In this document: positions 31,539-40,141 of the stretch, piece by piece
How positions within the stretch are numbered: the stretch's first letter is position 1
Layout of the letters: the number at the start of each line of letters is the position of its first letter
Assembly (NCBI RefSeq): GCF_024346955.1
Contig: NZ_AP024883.1
Span: 124,001 to 188,000, forward strand
DNA: 64,000 nt
Reading direction: 5' to 3'
DNA from: Vibrio mangrovi
Lineage (GTDB): Bacteria > Pseudomonadota > Gammaproteobacteria > Enterobacterales > Vibrionaceae
Notes under the pieces: generated by a model
Database searches by the model: none
The model's input: the letters and a program-made list of their open reading frames with translations, nothing else
Told to the model about the DNA's origin: nothing
Made by a program: the position numbers and the translations under genes

Positions 31539-31793
31539 TTAGTCCTGCTTAGCGAATTTTTCTTCTAATTCCGCCACTTTCGCTTCCAATTGAGTCAGTT
31601 TCTCTCGGGTGCGAAGCAATACCTGTGTCTGAACATCAAATTCTTCACGGCTTACAACATCCAGCTTATTCAGTTGTCCCTGAATTACCTGACGAACTTT
31701 CTGTTCAACATCTGCACCCAGGTCTTTGACCGGTTGAGGCATCGCCTCATGAATCTGTTTTGCTACTTGCTCTAGTTTCTTGGGATCAAACAT
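31539..31793 (-). CDS. ubiK: Ubiquinone biosynthesis accessory factor UbiK (YqiC)
   Basis: UbiK partners UbiJ in the soluble ubiquinone-synthesis complex under aerobic conditions. The 84-residue protein begins MFDPKKLEQVAKQIHEAMP, has an amphipathic membrane-binding middle and a C-terminal coiled coil (LLRTREKLTQLEAKVAELEEKFAKQD), the BMFP layout. AGGAG lies at normal distance before the ATG. It appears monocistronic. Confidence 0.93.
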   Translation of the reverse strand: MFDPKKLEQVAKQIHEAMPQPVKDLGADVEQKVRQVIQGQLNKLDVVSREEFDVQTQVLLRTREKLTQLEAKVAELEEKFAKQD

Positions 31794-31867
31794 ATGGGTA
31801 AAACTCCTCTTCTACTGCCCGCTATTCTATGTAATTCATCGGAGAAAGTCGTTACTAAAGTATACAA

Positions 31868-31890
31868 AAAGGCCACAACTTGTGGCCTTT
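31868..31890 (-). terminator. Terminator of the RND pump genes
   Basis: AAAGGCCACAA / TTGTGGCCTTT is a perfect inverted repeat; on the minus strand it continues into a T-run. It lies 35 bases after the RND transporter stop. Confidence 0.85.
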
Positions 31891-31924
31891 GACTCATCAA
31901 CGTTCAATTACTTTGATAGCGTAA

Positions 31925-34900
31925 CTATGAAGTCGTGTTTGTAGATGACTCATCCGTTGATCCTTCAAGTGTTTCATCTTCGACAAACACAGGAAGTGGT
32001 TTGTGTTTTTCTGCCAGATAACTATAAATGACAGGAAGAACAAACAGAGTAAACAGTGTTCCGATTGCCAGACCGGCAACAATAACGATACCGATACTGA
32101 ATCGCTGTTTGGCTCCGGCACCGGAGGCATACATCAATGGAATCAACCCGGCAATCATTGCTGCAGTTGTCATCAGAATTGGCCGCAGACGAATTTTAGC
32201 TGCTTCCATGACTGCTTCAATCCGATCCTTTTTCAGTTTGAGCTGTGTTTCTTTAGCAACTTCACAAATCAATATTCCGTGTTTGGTGATCAGACCGATC
32301 AGGGTAATCAATCCAACCTGAGAATAAATATTCAATGAAGTAAACCCAAAGAGTCCTCCCCATGCCAATGCTATCAGGGCACCACAAATTGCCAGCGGAA
32401 CGGAAACCATAATCACAATTGGATCCCGGGCCGATTCAAACTGAATCGCCAGAACCAGGAAGATAATCGCCAGTGCTAGTCCGAATGTGGTATAGAGAGC
32501 ACTTCCTTCGGTAACAAACTGGCGGGATTCACCCATATAATCCCGTGTATATCCGGTAGGCAGTGTTCGGTCTACTTCACTGTTCAGCCATTCAAGCGCA
32601 CTTCCCATTGTGATGCCCGGCGTAGGTACAGCACTGATAGTCGCCGAGTTCAACTGGTTAAAGTGAGGTAGTGCCCGGGGTTCGGATACGACATCAATTT
32701 TGATCAGACTTCTCAGCGGAATTGCATCTCCGTTTGCTGCCAGCACGTAGTAATTATTCATCGATTCCGGGTTGAGGCGGTACTTTCGTTCTACCTGAGG
32801 AATAACTTCATACGAACGTCCATAGAGGTCAACCCGGTTGACATAACCGTCAGCCATCATGGTCGCTAGTGTCGTACCAATATCTTGCATTGTAACGCCA
32901 TAGGCACCGGCTTTATCTTTGTCGATACTGATTTTCATCGTCGCAGAATCGAAGTTCAGATCCAGTGTTGAGTAAATAAACAGAGGACTTTGCTGAACTT
33001 TGCTCAGAATATCCGAAGCCAGTGTAAACAGGTTCTCGAAGCTGTTTGGTGTTTTCAGAACCAACTGAATCGGCAGACCTGACCCGGCGCCGGGGAGTTC
33101 TGGCATTTCAAAGGCTGAAACGGACATTCCGGGAACTTCTTGCAGCAGTTGTTGCAGCCGCTTCTGCACCTGAGCCTGACTGGCATCACGCTGACTCCAG
33201 GGCACCATTACGGAGAAACCCAGAGCCTGGTTCGATTTCGGAACACCGGTAAACTCCAGTGTTAAGTCAACTTCCGGTTGTTGAGACAGGATCTTGTTGA
33301 CGCCCTCCATTGTTTTCTGCATGTAGTCGAGGTTTGAGTTCGATTGCCCGTTAGCAATAAACATCACGACCCCTTTATCTTCAGCAGGAGCCAGCTCGCT
33401 AGGAATAAATCTGAACAGAACCGGAAGACTGGCAAGGATAATCAATGCAAACGCAATGATAACCGGGCGATGTAGCATGACCGATTTCAGCATTTTCTCA
33501 TACCGGTTGGTCACGCGATCCAGCGCATTATGTACCTTGGTTTCAAACCAGCTAGGCTTCTCGTGTGCGGTCAGCATTTTCGAGCACATCATCGGAGAAA
33601 GTGTCAGGGCGATAATCCCGGAAACAATCACGGAACCGGATAGTGACAGAGCAAACTCTTTAAACAATGATCCGGTGATGCCTTGTGTCAGCGCTATCGG
33701 TGCATACACTGCAGCTAGTGTTAGTGTCATTGCAATGACGGGCAATGCTATTTCCCTTGTACCGATAACCGCGGCCCGGAAAGGTGTTTCGCCGAGTTTT
33801 ATATGGCGATCGACGTTTTCCAGAACGACGATTGCATCATCGACAACCAACCCGATGGCAAGCACCATCGCTAGCAGTGTCATCAGGTTCCAGGAGAACC
33901 CAAAAGCCTGCATCACCAGAGAAACACCAATCAAAGATAACGGAATGGTGATAATTGGGATAACGACTGCGCGGAAAGAACCGAGGAAGAGCGTAATAAC
34001 CACCAAAACAATCAGAATTGCTTCTCCGATAGTTTTAATAACCTCACTAATCGATTCATTGATCGCAACCGTTGAGTCGTAAAGCAGGGTCATTTTGATA
34101 TTACTAGGCATATTCTTCTCTATACGTGGAAGAATTACTCTGATATCCCGGGCAATATCGATTGGGTTGGCGCTCGGTGCAGCATTGACTGCGGCAACGA
34201 CTGCCTCTTTCCCATTCGCGGTGGCACGATAGGTATCATGGCTTTTTTCCAGCGAAACAGTTGCAATGTCACCAAGGCGGATGATTTGACCATCATTCGA
34301 TTTAATGACAAGACGTTCTAGCTCGGCTGGTGTTGAAACCTGAGTATCGGCGTCACCATTGTACAGGACAAATTCTCCCGTTGACTGTCCGGTTGCCGAT
34401 TGATAGTTATTGGCACTCAGAACACTCATGACCTGCGAAGCGGAAAGTTTCAGTGCTGCCATCTTATTCGGATCCAGCCAGATGCGCAGTGCGTATTTGA
34501 TCCCACCATAGAGATCAACCTTAGAAACACCAGTGACCGAAAATAGCTGTGGGTTCACGACACGTTCAAGATAGTCGTTAATCTGGCTGGCATTGAGTTC
34601 ATCACTGGAAAACCCGATATACAGTACCGCAGTGGTCGAACCGGTCGACATAGTGACACTTGGATCTTCTGCTTCTCTTGGCAACTGTGAGCGCACCGAA
34701 TTAGTTTTGGCCAGTACATCAGCCAGTGCCGCATTCGGATCTGTGTTCAGCTTCATTTTGACTGTAATTGTTGACCGACCCATTGAGGACTCAGAGGTCA
34801 TATAGTCAATATTGTCTGCCTGAGCAATCGCCTGTTCCAATGGCTGGGTAATAAAACCCTGTATAAGATCTGAGCTGGCACCATAATAGCCAGTTGATAC

Positions 34901-35038
34901 CGTAATCACAGTATTCGTCATCTCAGGGTATTGCCTGATCTGTAATTTGAATACGGCTTGTAATCCGAGCAACGCAATCAACAGACTCAGCGAGATGGCG
35001 AGTACCGGACGTTTGATGAAAATATCAGTAAAACGCAT
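31925..35038 (-). CDS. RND multidrug efflux transporter, inner-membrane subunit
   Basis: This is a proton-driven HAE1-type pump of 1037 residues. It begins MRFTDIFIKRPVLAISLSLLIALLG and shows the duplicated architecture of 12 membrane helices and two large periplasmic loops. The proton-relay Asp pair is in GLVVDDAIVVLENVDRH of TM4, and TLSPMMCSKML follows in TM6. It belongs to the MexK/VexH-like branch rather than to AcrB itself. The membrane fusion gene lies 11 bases upstream in the same operon. No outer-membrane channel gene is present here, so it probably uses a TolC encoded elsewhere. Confidence 0.95.
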   Translation of the reverse strand: MRFTDIFIKRPVLAISLSLLIALLGLQAVFKLQIRQYPEMTNTVITVSTGYYGASSDLIQGFITQPLEQAIAQADNIDYMTSESSMGRSTITVKMKLNTDPNAALADVLAKTNSVRSQLPREAEDPSVTMSTGSTTAVLYIGFSSDELNASQINDYLERVVNPQLFSVTGVSKVDLYGGIKYALRIWLDPNKMAALKLSASQVMSVLSANNYQSATGQSTGEFVLYNGDADTQVSTPAELERLVIKSNDGQIIRLGDIATVSLEKSHDTYRATANGKEAVVAAVNAAPSANPIDIARDIRVILPRIEKNMPSNIKMTLLYDSTVAINESISEVIKTIGEAILIVLVVITLFLGSFRAVVIPIITIPLSLIGVSLVMQAFGFSWNLMTLLAMVLAIGLVVDDAIVVLENVDRHIKLGETPFRAAVIGTREIALPVIAMTLTLAAVYAPIALTQGITGSLFKEFALSLSGSVIVSGIIALTLSPMMCSKMLTAHEKPSWFETKVHNALDRVTNRYEKMLKSVMLHRPVIIAFALIILASLPVLFRFIPSELAPAEDKGVVMFIANGQSNSNLDYMQKTMEGVNKILSQQPEVDLTLEFTGVPKSNQALGFSVMVPWSQRDASQAQVQKRLQQLLQEVPGMSVSAFEMPELPGAGSGLPIQLVLKTPNSFENLFTLASDILSKVQQSPLFIYSTLDLNFDSATMKISIDKDKAGAYGVTMQDIGTTLATMMADGYVNRVDLYGRSYEVIPQVERKYRLNPESMNNYYVLAANGDAIPLRSLIKIDVVSEPRALPHFNQLNSATISAVPTPGITMGSALEWLNSEVDRTLPTGYTRDYMGESRQFVTEGSALYTTFGLALAIIFLVLAIQFESARDPIVIMVSVPLAICGALIALAWGGLFGFTSLNIYSQVGLITLIGLITKHGILICEVAKETQLKLKKDRIEAVMEAAKIRLRPILMTTAAMIAGLIPLMYASGAGAKQRFSIGIVIVAGLAIGTLFTLFVLPVIYSYLAEKHKPLPVFVEDETLEGSTDESSTNTTS

Positions 35039-35049
35039 GAAACCTCCGG

Positions 35050-36168
35050 TTAAAGCATTGGAACTTCAGATGATGGTGTCAGTGCATCACTTTCCACCAC
35101 ATGAACCTGAGCCCCGTTACTTAAGCGGACCTGACCGGAAGTAACAAGCGTATCTCCGTCTTTCACACCACTTAAAATATGAGCAACGTCTTTCTTCCGT
35201 TCACCCACCTGGATGACATGTTGCTGAACCCGCTGTTTACCATCTTTTTCAGTCACGATATAAACGCTGTCTCCGTAGAGGGTATAGGCAATCGATACCT
35301 GAGGAATAATGATCTGATTTTTCTGTACCGGAAGTAATATGTTTGCTTTGGCGAACATGCCGCTACGTAACTTACCGTCGCTATTCGGGATATTGGCTTC
35401 CACCTGAACCAGACCACTCTGGGCATTGACAGCTGGTTCAATCGCTTTAATCGAACCTTTAAATGAGTCATCGGGATAGGCATCGACAGATATATCAACA
35501 GCCTGACCAATAGAAATTTTGGAGAGATCCGTTTGTGGTATGGTGAAATGCAGACGCATGACGGACGTATCTTCCAGACGCACAATATTGGAACCGATAT
35601 TCAGGTACTCACCGACATAGATGTTCCGGATCCCGACAGAGCCGGAGAAAGGTGCGGTGATTTCGCGTCGGGCTATTGTTGCTTTCAGGCTTTCGATATC
35701 GGCAGACAGGGAGAAGTAAGCAGCTTCTGCTTCATCAAAAGATTCTTTAGATAGGGAGCCTTTCGCATAAAGACCTCTATAGCGCTCATATTTAGCCTGT
35801 GCAGCCGGTAAACGGGCCTGAGCACTTTTCAGATTTGCTTTCTCAACGGCAGAGTCAAGAGCAAGTAGCATTTGCCCTTTTTGTACCGAAGCGCCAGACT
35901 CGAATGCAATGTCTTTAATTACACCACTGGTTTCAGTTGTGAGGGTCACACCCTGTTTGGGTTCGATAAATCCAATTGCTTCAATAATCGGTGTCCAGTC
36001 TTGTGCTTTGACCTGAGAAACTGTCACGGGAAAAGAAGGTTCGGGCATGTTGGCAAAGTAGTCATTCATCCCTTTTTGCTTCAACATGTTCGCTCCGATC
36101 ACGGTCCCCAGCAGTACTACAACAATAAGTAGCATCAAGAGTGTCCATAGTAATGTCCGCTTTTTCAT
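35050..36168 (-). CDS. RND efflux periplasmic adaptor (membrane fusion protein)
   Basis: This 372-residue adaptor joins the RND pump to an outer-membrane channel. It has a single N-terminal membrane anchor (TLLWTLLMLLIVVVLLGTVIG) rather than a lipobox. A biotinyl/lipoyl hybrid motif (VIKDIAFESGASVQKGQMLLALD), an alpha-hairpin, the complementary lipoyl half (REITAPFSGSVGIRNIYVGEYLNIGSNIVRLED), a beta-barrel and a membrane-proximal domain follow. The start at MKKRTLLW was chosen; a codon 28 residues earlier is in frame but adds a polar tail before the anchor. It is the first gene of the operon. No local TetR or LysR regulator is visible. Confidence 0.93.
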   Translation of the reverse strand: MKKRTLLWTLLMLLIVVVLLGTVIGANMLKQKGMNDYFANMPEPSFPVTVSQVKAQDWTPIIEAIGFIEPKQGVTLTTETSGVIKDIAFESGASVQKGQMLLALDSAVEKANLKSAQARLPAAQAKYERYRGLYAKGSLSKESFDEAEAAYFSLSADIESLKATIARREITAPFSGSVGIRNIYVGEYLNIGSNIVRLEDTSVMRLHFTIPQTDLSKISIGQAVDISVDAYPDDSFKGSIKAIEPAVNAQSGLVQVEANIPNSDGKLRSGMFAKANILLPVQKNQIIIPQVSIAYTLYGDSVYIVTEKDGKQRVQQHVIQVGERKKDVAHILSGVKDGDTLVTSGQVRLSNGAQVHVVESDALTPSSEVPML

Positions 36169-36490
36169 TCTGATGTTAAACTCCACATTTAGTGATGAAC
36201 CTGCCTCAACAAGTTTGTTCCCCCAGTTTCTGCAACAAGATGTTTCTGACAAAGCTGAATCAGTGATCAGAACAATTGGTTCGCTTGATTGCTAACTTTT
36301 TGTATTGAAGCGTGAATTAGGGGCCATTATAGCTTACAGAGTAGCCACATATGCAATACACTTGTGCAGTAAATTATGTAAAAAATAGCATATTTCCATT
36401 TGTGGTAATCTAATTGGCTCAGCATTATCATTAGGGCGCGTTAATGCCTCAGTAAACCAGTCATCAAGTTCAGAGCAGATGAGATAACGG

Positions 36491-38512
36491 ATGAAGTTGA
36501 ATCCAAGACAAGATGAAGCCGTCAAATATATATCCGGCCCGTGTTTAGTGCTTGCCGGAGCCGGATCAGGTAAGACCAGAGTAATTACCAATAAAATTGC
36601 TTATCTGGTTCAGCAATGTGGTTATAAAGCCCGTAATATTGCCGCAGTCACCTTTACCAATAAAGCTGCCAGAGAAATGAAAGAACGGGTAGCTCAGACT
36701 TTGGGGAAAAAAGAGTCCCGGGGTCTGATGGTTTCGACTTTTCATACATTAGGTCTGAATATTATCCGCCGGGAATATAAAGCACTTGGGCTTAAAGCCG
36801 GTTTTTCCCTGTTTGATGATCAGGACCAGCTGGCCTTACTCAAAGAACTGACAGAGAAACAGATCGATGGTGATAAAGATCTGTTGCGTCAGTTGCTCAG
36901 CACCATCTCTAACTGGAAAAACGACATGCTTTCTCCGGCACAGGCAAAGGCAAGTGCCAGAGGTGAGCAGCAACAGCTGTTCGCTTTTTGTTATGAGCAA
37001 TATCAGAATCAGATGAAAGCTTACAATGCGCTGGATTTTGACGATTTGATTTTAATGCCGGTCTTCCTGCTGAAAAACAATGATGAAGTCCGCCAGCACT
37101 GGCAATCGAGAATTCGCTATCTGCTGGTCGATGAATATCAGGATACCAACACCAGTCAGTATGAGTTGGTTAAACTGCTGGTGGGAGAGCGTGGCCGGCT
37201 TACGGTGGTTGGTGATGATGACCAGTCGATTTATTCGTGGCGGGGTGCCAAACCACAGAATCTGGTATTGCTGGGAGAAGATTACCCGAATCTACGCTTG
37301 ATTAAGCTGGAGCAGAATTATCGTTCGACCAACCGGATTTTGCATTCAGCCAATATCCTGATTGCCAACAATGACCACGTATACGAAAAGAAGCTCTTTT
37401 CTGAGTTGCCTGATGGCGAGAAACTGAAAGTGATCATGGCGAACAATGAGGAGCATGAAGCCGAACGTGCTACCGGTGAAATCATTGCGCATAAATTTAT
37501 CAATCATACCGATTATCGTGATTACGCAATTCTGTATCGGGGGAATCATCAGTCGCGTCTGATTGAGAAGAGCCTGATGCAGAACCGGGTTCCCTATAAA
37601 ATCTCCGGAGGTACTTCTTTCTTTGCCCGTTCAGAGATTAAAGACATCATGGCTTATCTGCGGGTTTTGGTGAATCCGGATGATGACAACGCCTTTCTTC
37701 GTATCGTCAATACACCCCGGCGCGAAATCGGACCAGCAACATTAGAGAAACTGGGAAGCTATGCCAACATGCGGGGTAAAAGCTTATTTGAAGCCAGTTT
37801 TGAAATCGGTCTGGAACAGCACCTGACGGGAAAAGGTCTGGAACGTCTGAGACGTTTTACCCACTGGCTGGTGAAATTATCGGATCAGGCGGAAAGAGGA
37901 GATACGGTTGAAGTGACCCGTTCTCTGGTGCGTGATATCCACTACGAAGACTGGTTGTATGAAACGTCGTCGAGTCCGAAAGCTGCCGAGATGAGAATGA
38001 AGAATGTCTCTGACCTCTATTCATGGATTGTCGCAGATCTGGAAGGAGACAATTACGATCAGGAAGCCAAGTCGCTCAAGGAAGTTGTTCAGCGTCTGAC
38101 GTTACGTGACATGATGGAGCGGGGTGAAGAGAGTGATGATAGCGATGCGGTACAACTAATGACACTGCATGCGTCGAAAGGTCTGGAATTCCCTTATGTT
38201 TATCTGATTGGTGCTGAAGAAGGGATCTTACCCCATCAAACGAGCATTGATGAAGAGAACATAGAGGAAGAACGGCGGTTAATGTATGTCGGGATCACCA
38301 GAGCTCAGAGAGAAATGACATTCATTGTCTGTAAAGAACGGCGTCAGTTCGGAGAACTGATTCGTCCGACACAGAGCCGGTTTCTTGATGAATTACCTTA
38401 TGATGATGTGTCTTGGGAGCAAAAGAAAAAAGAGCTTTCACCGCAGGAACGGATGGAAAAAGGGCAGGCTCACATTGCTAATTTGCGAGCCATGTTTAAA
38501 AAGGATTCTTGA
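36491..38512 (+). CDS. rep: ATP-dependent DNA helicase Rep
   Basis: Rep is a superfamily 1A 3'-5' helicase that clears proteins ahead of the replication fork and helps restart. The 673-residue length and sequence match Rep rather than UvrD (about 720). It has Walker A LAGAGSGKTRV near residues 22-32, motif Ia AVTFTNKAAREMKER, motif II LLVDEYQDTN, motif III VVGDDDQSIYSWRGA, motif V TLHASKGLEFPYVYLIGAEEGILPH and motif VI RRLMYVGITRAQ. It stands alone. The tRNA cluster follows about 200 bases downstream with its own promoter. Confidence 0.97.
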   Translation: MKLNPRQDEAVKYISGPCLVLAGAGSGKTRVITNKIAYLVQQCGYKARNIAAVTFTNKAAREMKERVAQTLGKKESRGLMVSTFHTLGLNIIRREYKALGLKAGFSLFDDQDQLALLKELTEKQIDGDKDLLRQLLSTISNWKNDMLSPAQAKASARGEQQQLFAFCYEQYQNQMKAYNALDFDDLILMPVFLLKNNDEVRQHWQSRIRYLLVDEYQDTNTSQYELVKLLVGERGRLTVVGDDDQSIYSWRGAKPQNLVLLGEDYPNLRLIKLEQNYRSTNRILHSANILIANNDHVYEKKLFSELPDGEKLKVIMANNEEHEAERATGEIIAHKFINHTDYRDYAILYRGNHQSRLIEKSLMQNRVPYKISGGTSFFARSEIKDIMAYLRVLVNPDDDNAFLRIVNTPRREIGPATLEKLGSYANMRGKSLFEASFEIGLEQHLTGKGLERLRRFTHWLVKLSDQAERGDTVEVTRSLVRDIHYEDWLYETSSSPKAAEMRMKNVSDLYSWIVADLEGDNYDQEAKSLKEVVQRLTLRDMMERGEESDDSDAVQLMTLHASKGLEFPYVYLIGAEEGILPHQTSIDEENIEEERRLMYVGITRAQREMTFIVCKERRQFGELIRPTQSRFLDELPYDDVSWEQKKKELSPQERMEKGQAHIANLRAMFKKDS

Positions 38513-38661
38513 CGAATGAATACGGAAAAGCAACGATAGAGCGCGGAATGATGATGTGCTTTTCTGATGACATTTCAGGGCGTCTGGTAGTGGAAGCTGA
38601 GATATTTTCAACTACTACTGACGAAAAAGGCGTCAAACGGTAAAAAAAGTTGAAAAAAAGC

Positions 38662-38690
38662 TAGACGCCAAAGAGTGATATCCGTATCAT
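38662..38690 (+). promoter_or_regulatory. Probable promoter of the tRNA cluster
   Basis: TAGACG and TATCAT are separated by 17 bp and followed by a GC-rich stretch, 25 bases upstream of the first tRNA. The -35 match is modest. Confidence 0.5.
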
Positions 38691-38714
38691 TCCACTCCGC
38701 CGATAGGGCATGAA

Positions 38715-38791
<77 letters not shown>

Positions 38792-38821
38792 TTGCGGAGG
38801 AATTGTCGGCAACAGACGTAT

Positions 38822-38898
38822 GGTGGCTATAGCTCAGTTGGTAGAGCCCCGGATTGTGATTCCGGTTGTCGCGAGTTCGAGTCTCGTTAGCCACCCCA
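38822..38898 (+). tRNA. tRNA-His (GTG), copy 1
   Basis: This 77-nt tRNA includes the extra 5' G opposite C73 that histidyl-tRNA synthetase needs, an anticodon loop TTGTGAT and an encoded CCA. It is identical to the copy at 39095. Confidence 0.97.
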
Positions 38899-39008
38899 TC
38901 TTCTCTTGAGAATAGACTCGATTGAGGTTGTTTTTCAGAAAGATTCGCGTGCTGTGAGCCTCTGGTATTTGTCCTGTAGCAGTGGCAGTTAATAAAAGAA
39001 ATATGTAT

Positions 39009-39085
<77 letters not shown>

Positions 39086-39094
39086 CTTTTCAGT

Positions 39095-39171
39095 GGTGGC
39101 TATAGCTCAGTTGGTAGAGCCCCGGATTGTGATTCCGGTTGTCGCGAGTTCGAGTCTCGTTAGCCACCCCA
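39095..39171 (+). tRNA. tRNA-His (GTG), copy 2
   Basis: It is identical to copy 1 over its whole length and starts nine bases after the first tRNA-Pro. The His-Pro pair has been duplicated in tandem, with the intergenic spacer shortened from about 110 to 8 bases. Confidence 0.97.
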
Positions 39172-39179
39172 TTTATTCT

Positions 39180-39256
<77 letters not shown>

Positions 39257-39262
39257 CTTTCG

Positions 39263-39290
39263 AAGCCTCGGCAAATGCCGGGGCTTTTTT
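39263..39290 (+). terminator. Terminator of the tRNA cluster
   Basis: AAGCCTCGGCA / TGCCGGGGCTT (one G-T pair) with a short loop is followed by six T. Confidence 0.9.
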
Positions 39291-39331
39291 GTATCCGACA
39301 TTTGTTCCGTGTCCCGCTTTCATCATGCAAA

Positions 39332-39425
39332 ACATAAATAGCGTAGTTTGGTAGCGCATCCGTTCCCTGAAAATAAGCGGACCAGAGGATGGTTTTCGGG
39401 GGTTCGAATCCCTCTTCACCGACCA
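39332..39425 (+). pseudogene. Broken third tRNA-Pro copy
   Basis: The D-arm (AATAGCGTAGTTTGGTAGCGCATC) and the T-arm with acceptor 3' strand and CCA match the intact tRNA-Pro genes. The 5' acceptor strand is replaced by ACATAAA, which cannot pair with TTCACCG. The anticodon arm is disrupted: an unrelated 18-base segment replaces the 5' stem and loop before GGACCAGAGG, and eight extra-type bases (ATGGTTTT) sit before the T arm. The remnant is about 94 nt long and cannot form a tRNA. Confidence 0.85.
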
Positions 39426-39431
39426 CTTTCG

Positions 39432-39459
39432 AAGCCTCGGCAGATGCCGGGGCTTTTTT
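39432..39459 (+). terminator. Duplicated terminator after the broken tRNA-Pro
   Basis: This is the same hairpin as at 39263-39290 with one base changed in the loop region. It was copied together with the tRNA 3' half. Confidence 0.85.
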
Positions 39460-39465
39460 GTCTCT

Positions 39466-40141
39466 GCTGTTACCTACCTGCCAATTTCACATAAAAACCA
39501 AATCTATATATCTCTAATTGCTTATTTCTCATATAAGTCTTGGTAAACATGCACTGCGAATCTCTAGTGAGAGTATGATCTAAATCTGATTGAGTCGCAG
39601 TCATGAATATTTATCGATCAGTATGGATAGGTAACGATTTTGGTGCAGCATAATTGACTATATGGTCAAGATGTAAGTTGTAACAGTTTAGTTAATATGT
39701 GAGTGGAATTAATAACCAGAATAATTGGTTTTATTGGTCTAATATATTAGTTGTATGATTTTTGTTGGATGCTCTCAATTCTTATCAGAGGATTTATAGC
39801 ATTTTTCTGTATGAGTGTTGAGCTTACTGGTCAAAAACTGTTTTAGATTATTATTCTTATATTTGAATTTTTATTGATACTTATATCTGATTACGATTAC
39901 ATTTCTATGCGGCTTTTTGCACTTTTTGTATATAAGAATAATGCACAAAAAAAGCATTTTTATTCGATTATTATCGTGACTTTTGCGGTTTTATTGAATT
40001 TTTATACTGTATTTATTGCTTTTTTTTGAAATTTTTGCAAAATGATAGACTTTGTGAGTAGTCAGCAGAATATGCTGATATGAAAGGATTCAACTCTTCA
40101 AGCCCGGTATCAGCTTCGGGCGTCAGAGGTCAAAATTTGTC
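39466..40141. other. AT-rich intergenic region upstream of the ABC importer
   Basis: These 676 bases hold no convincing gene on either strand. Base composition is markedly AT-rich compared with the flanking genes. The last 120 bases contain a possible leader with a short hairpin GCCCG / CGGGC (40102-40121) just ahead of the first codon of the ATPase gene. The rest could be a decayed gene or a long regulatory region, and I see no repeat or operator in it. Confidence 0.5.

Noticed and set aside
33456..34082. Plus-strand frame of 208 codons opposite the RND pump gene
   Set aside because: It is a shadow frame. Its apparent length follows from codon bias in the pump gene.
39332..39425. Possible third functional tRNA with a long variable arm
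   Set aside because: The acceptor strands ACATAAA and TTCACCG cannot pair and the anticodon arm is destroyed, so it is a pseudogene.
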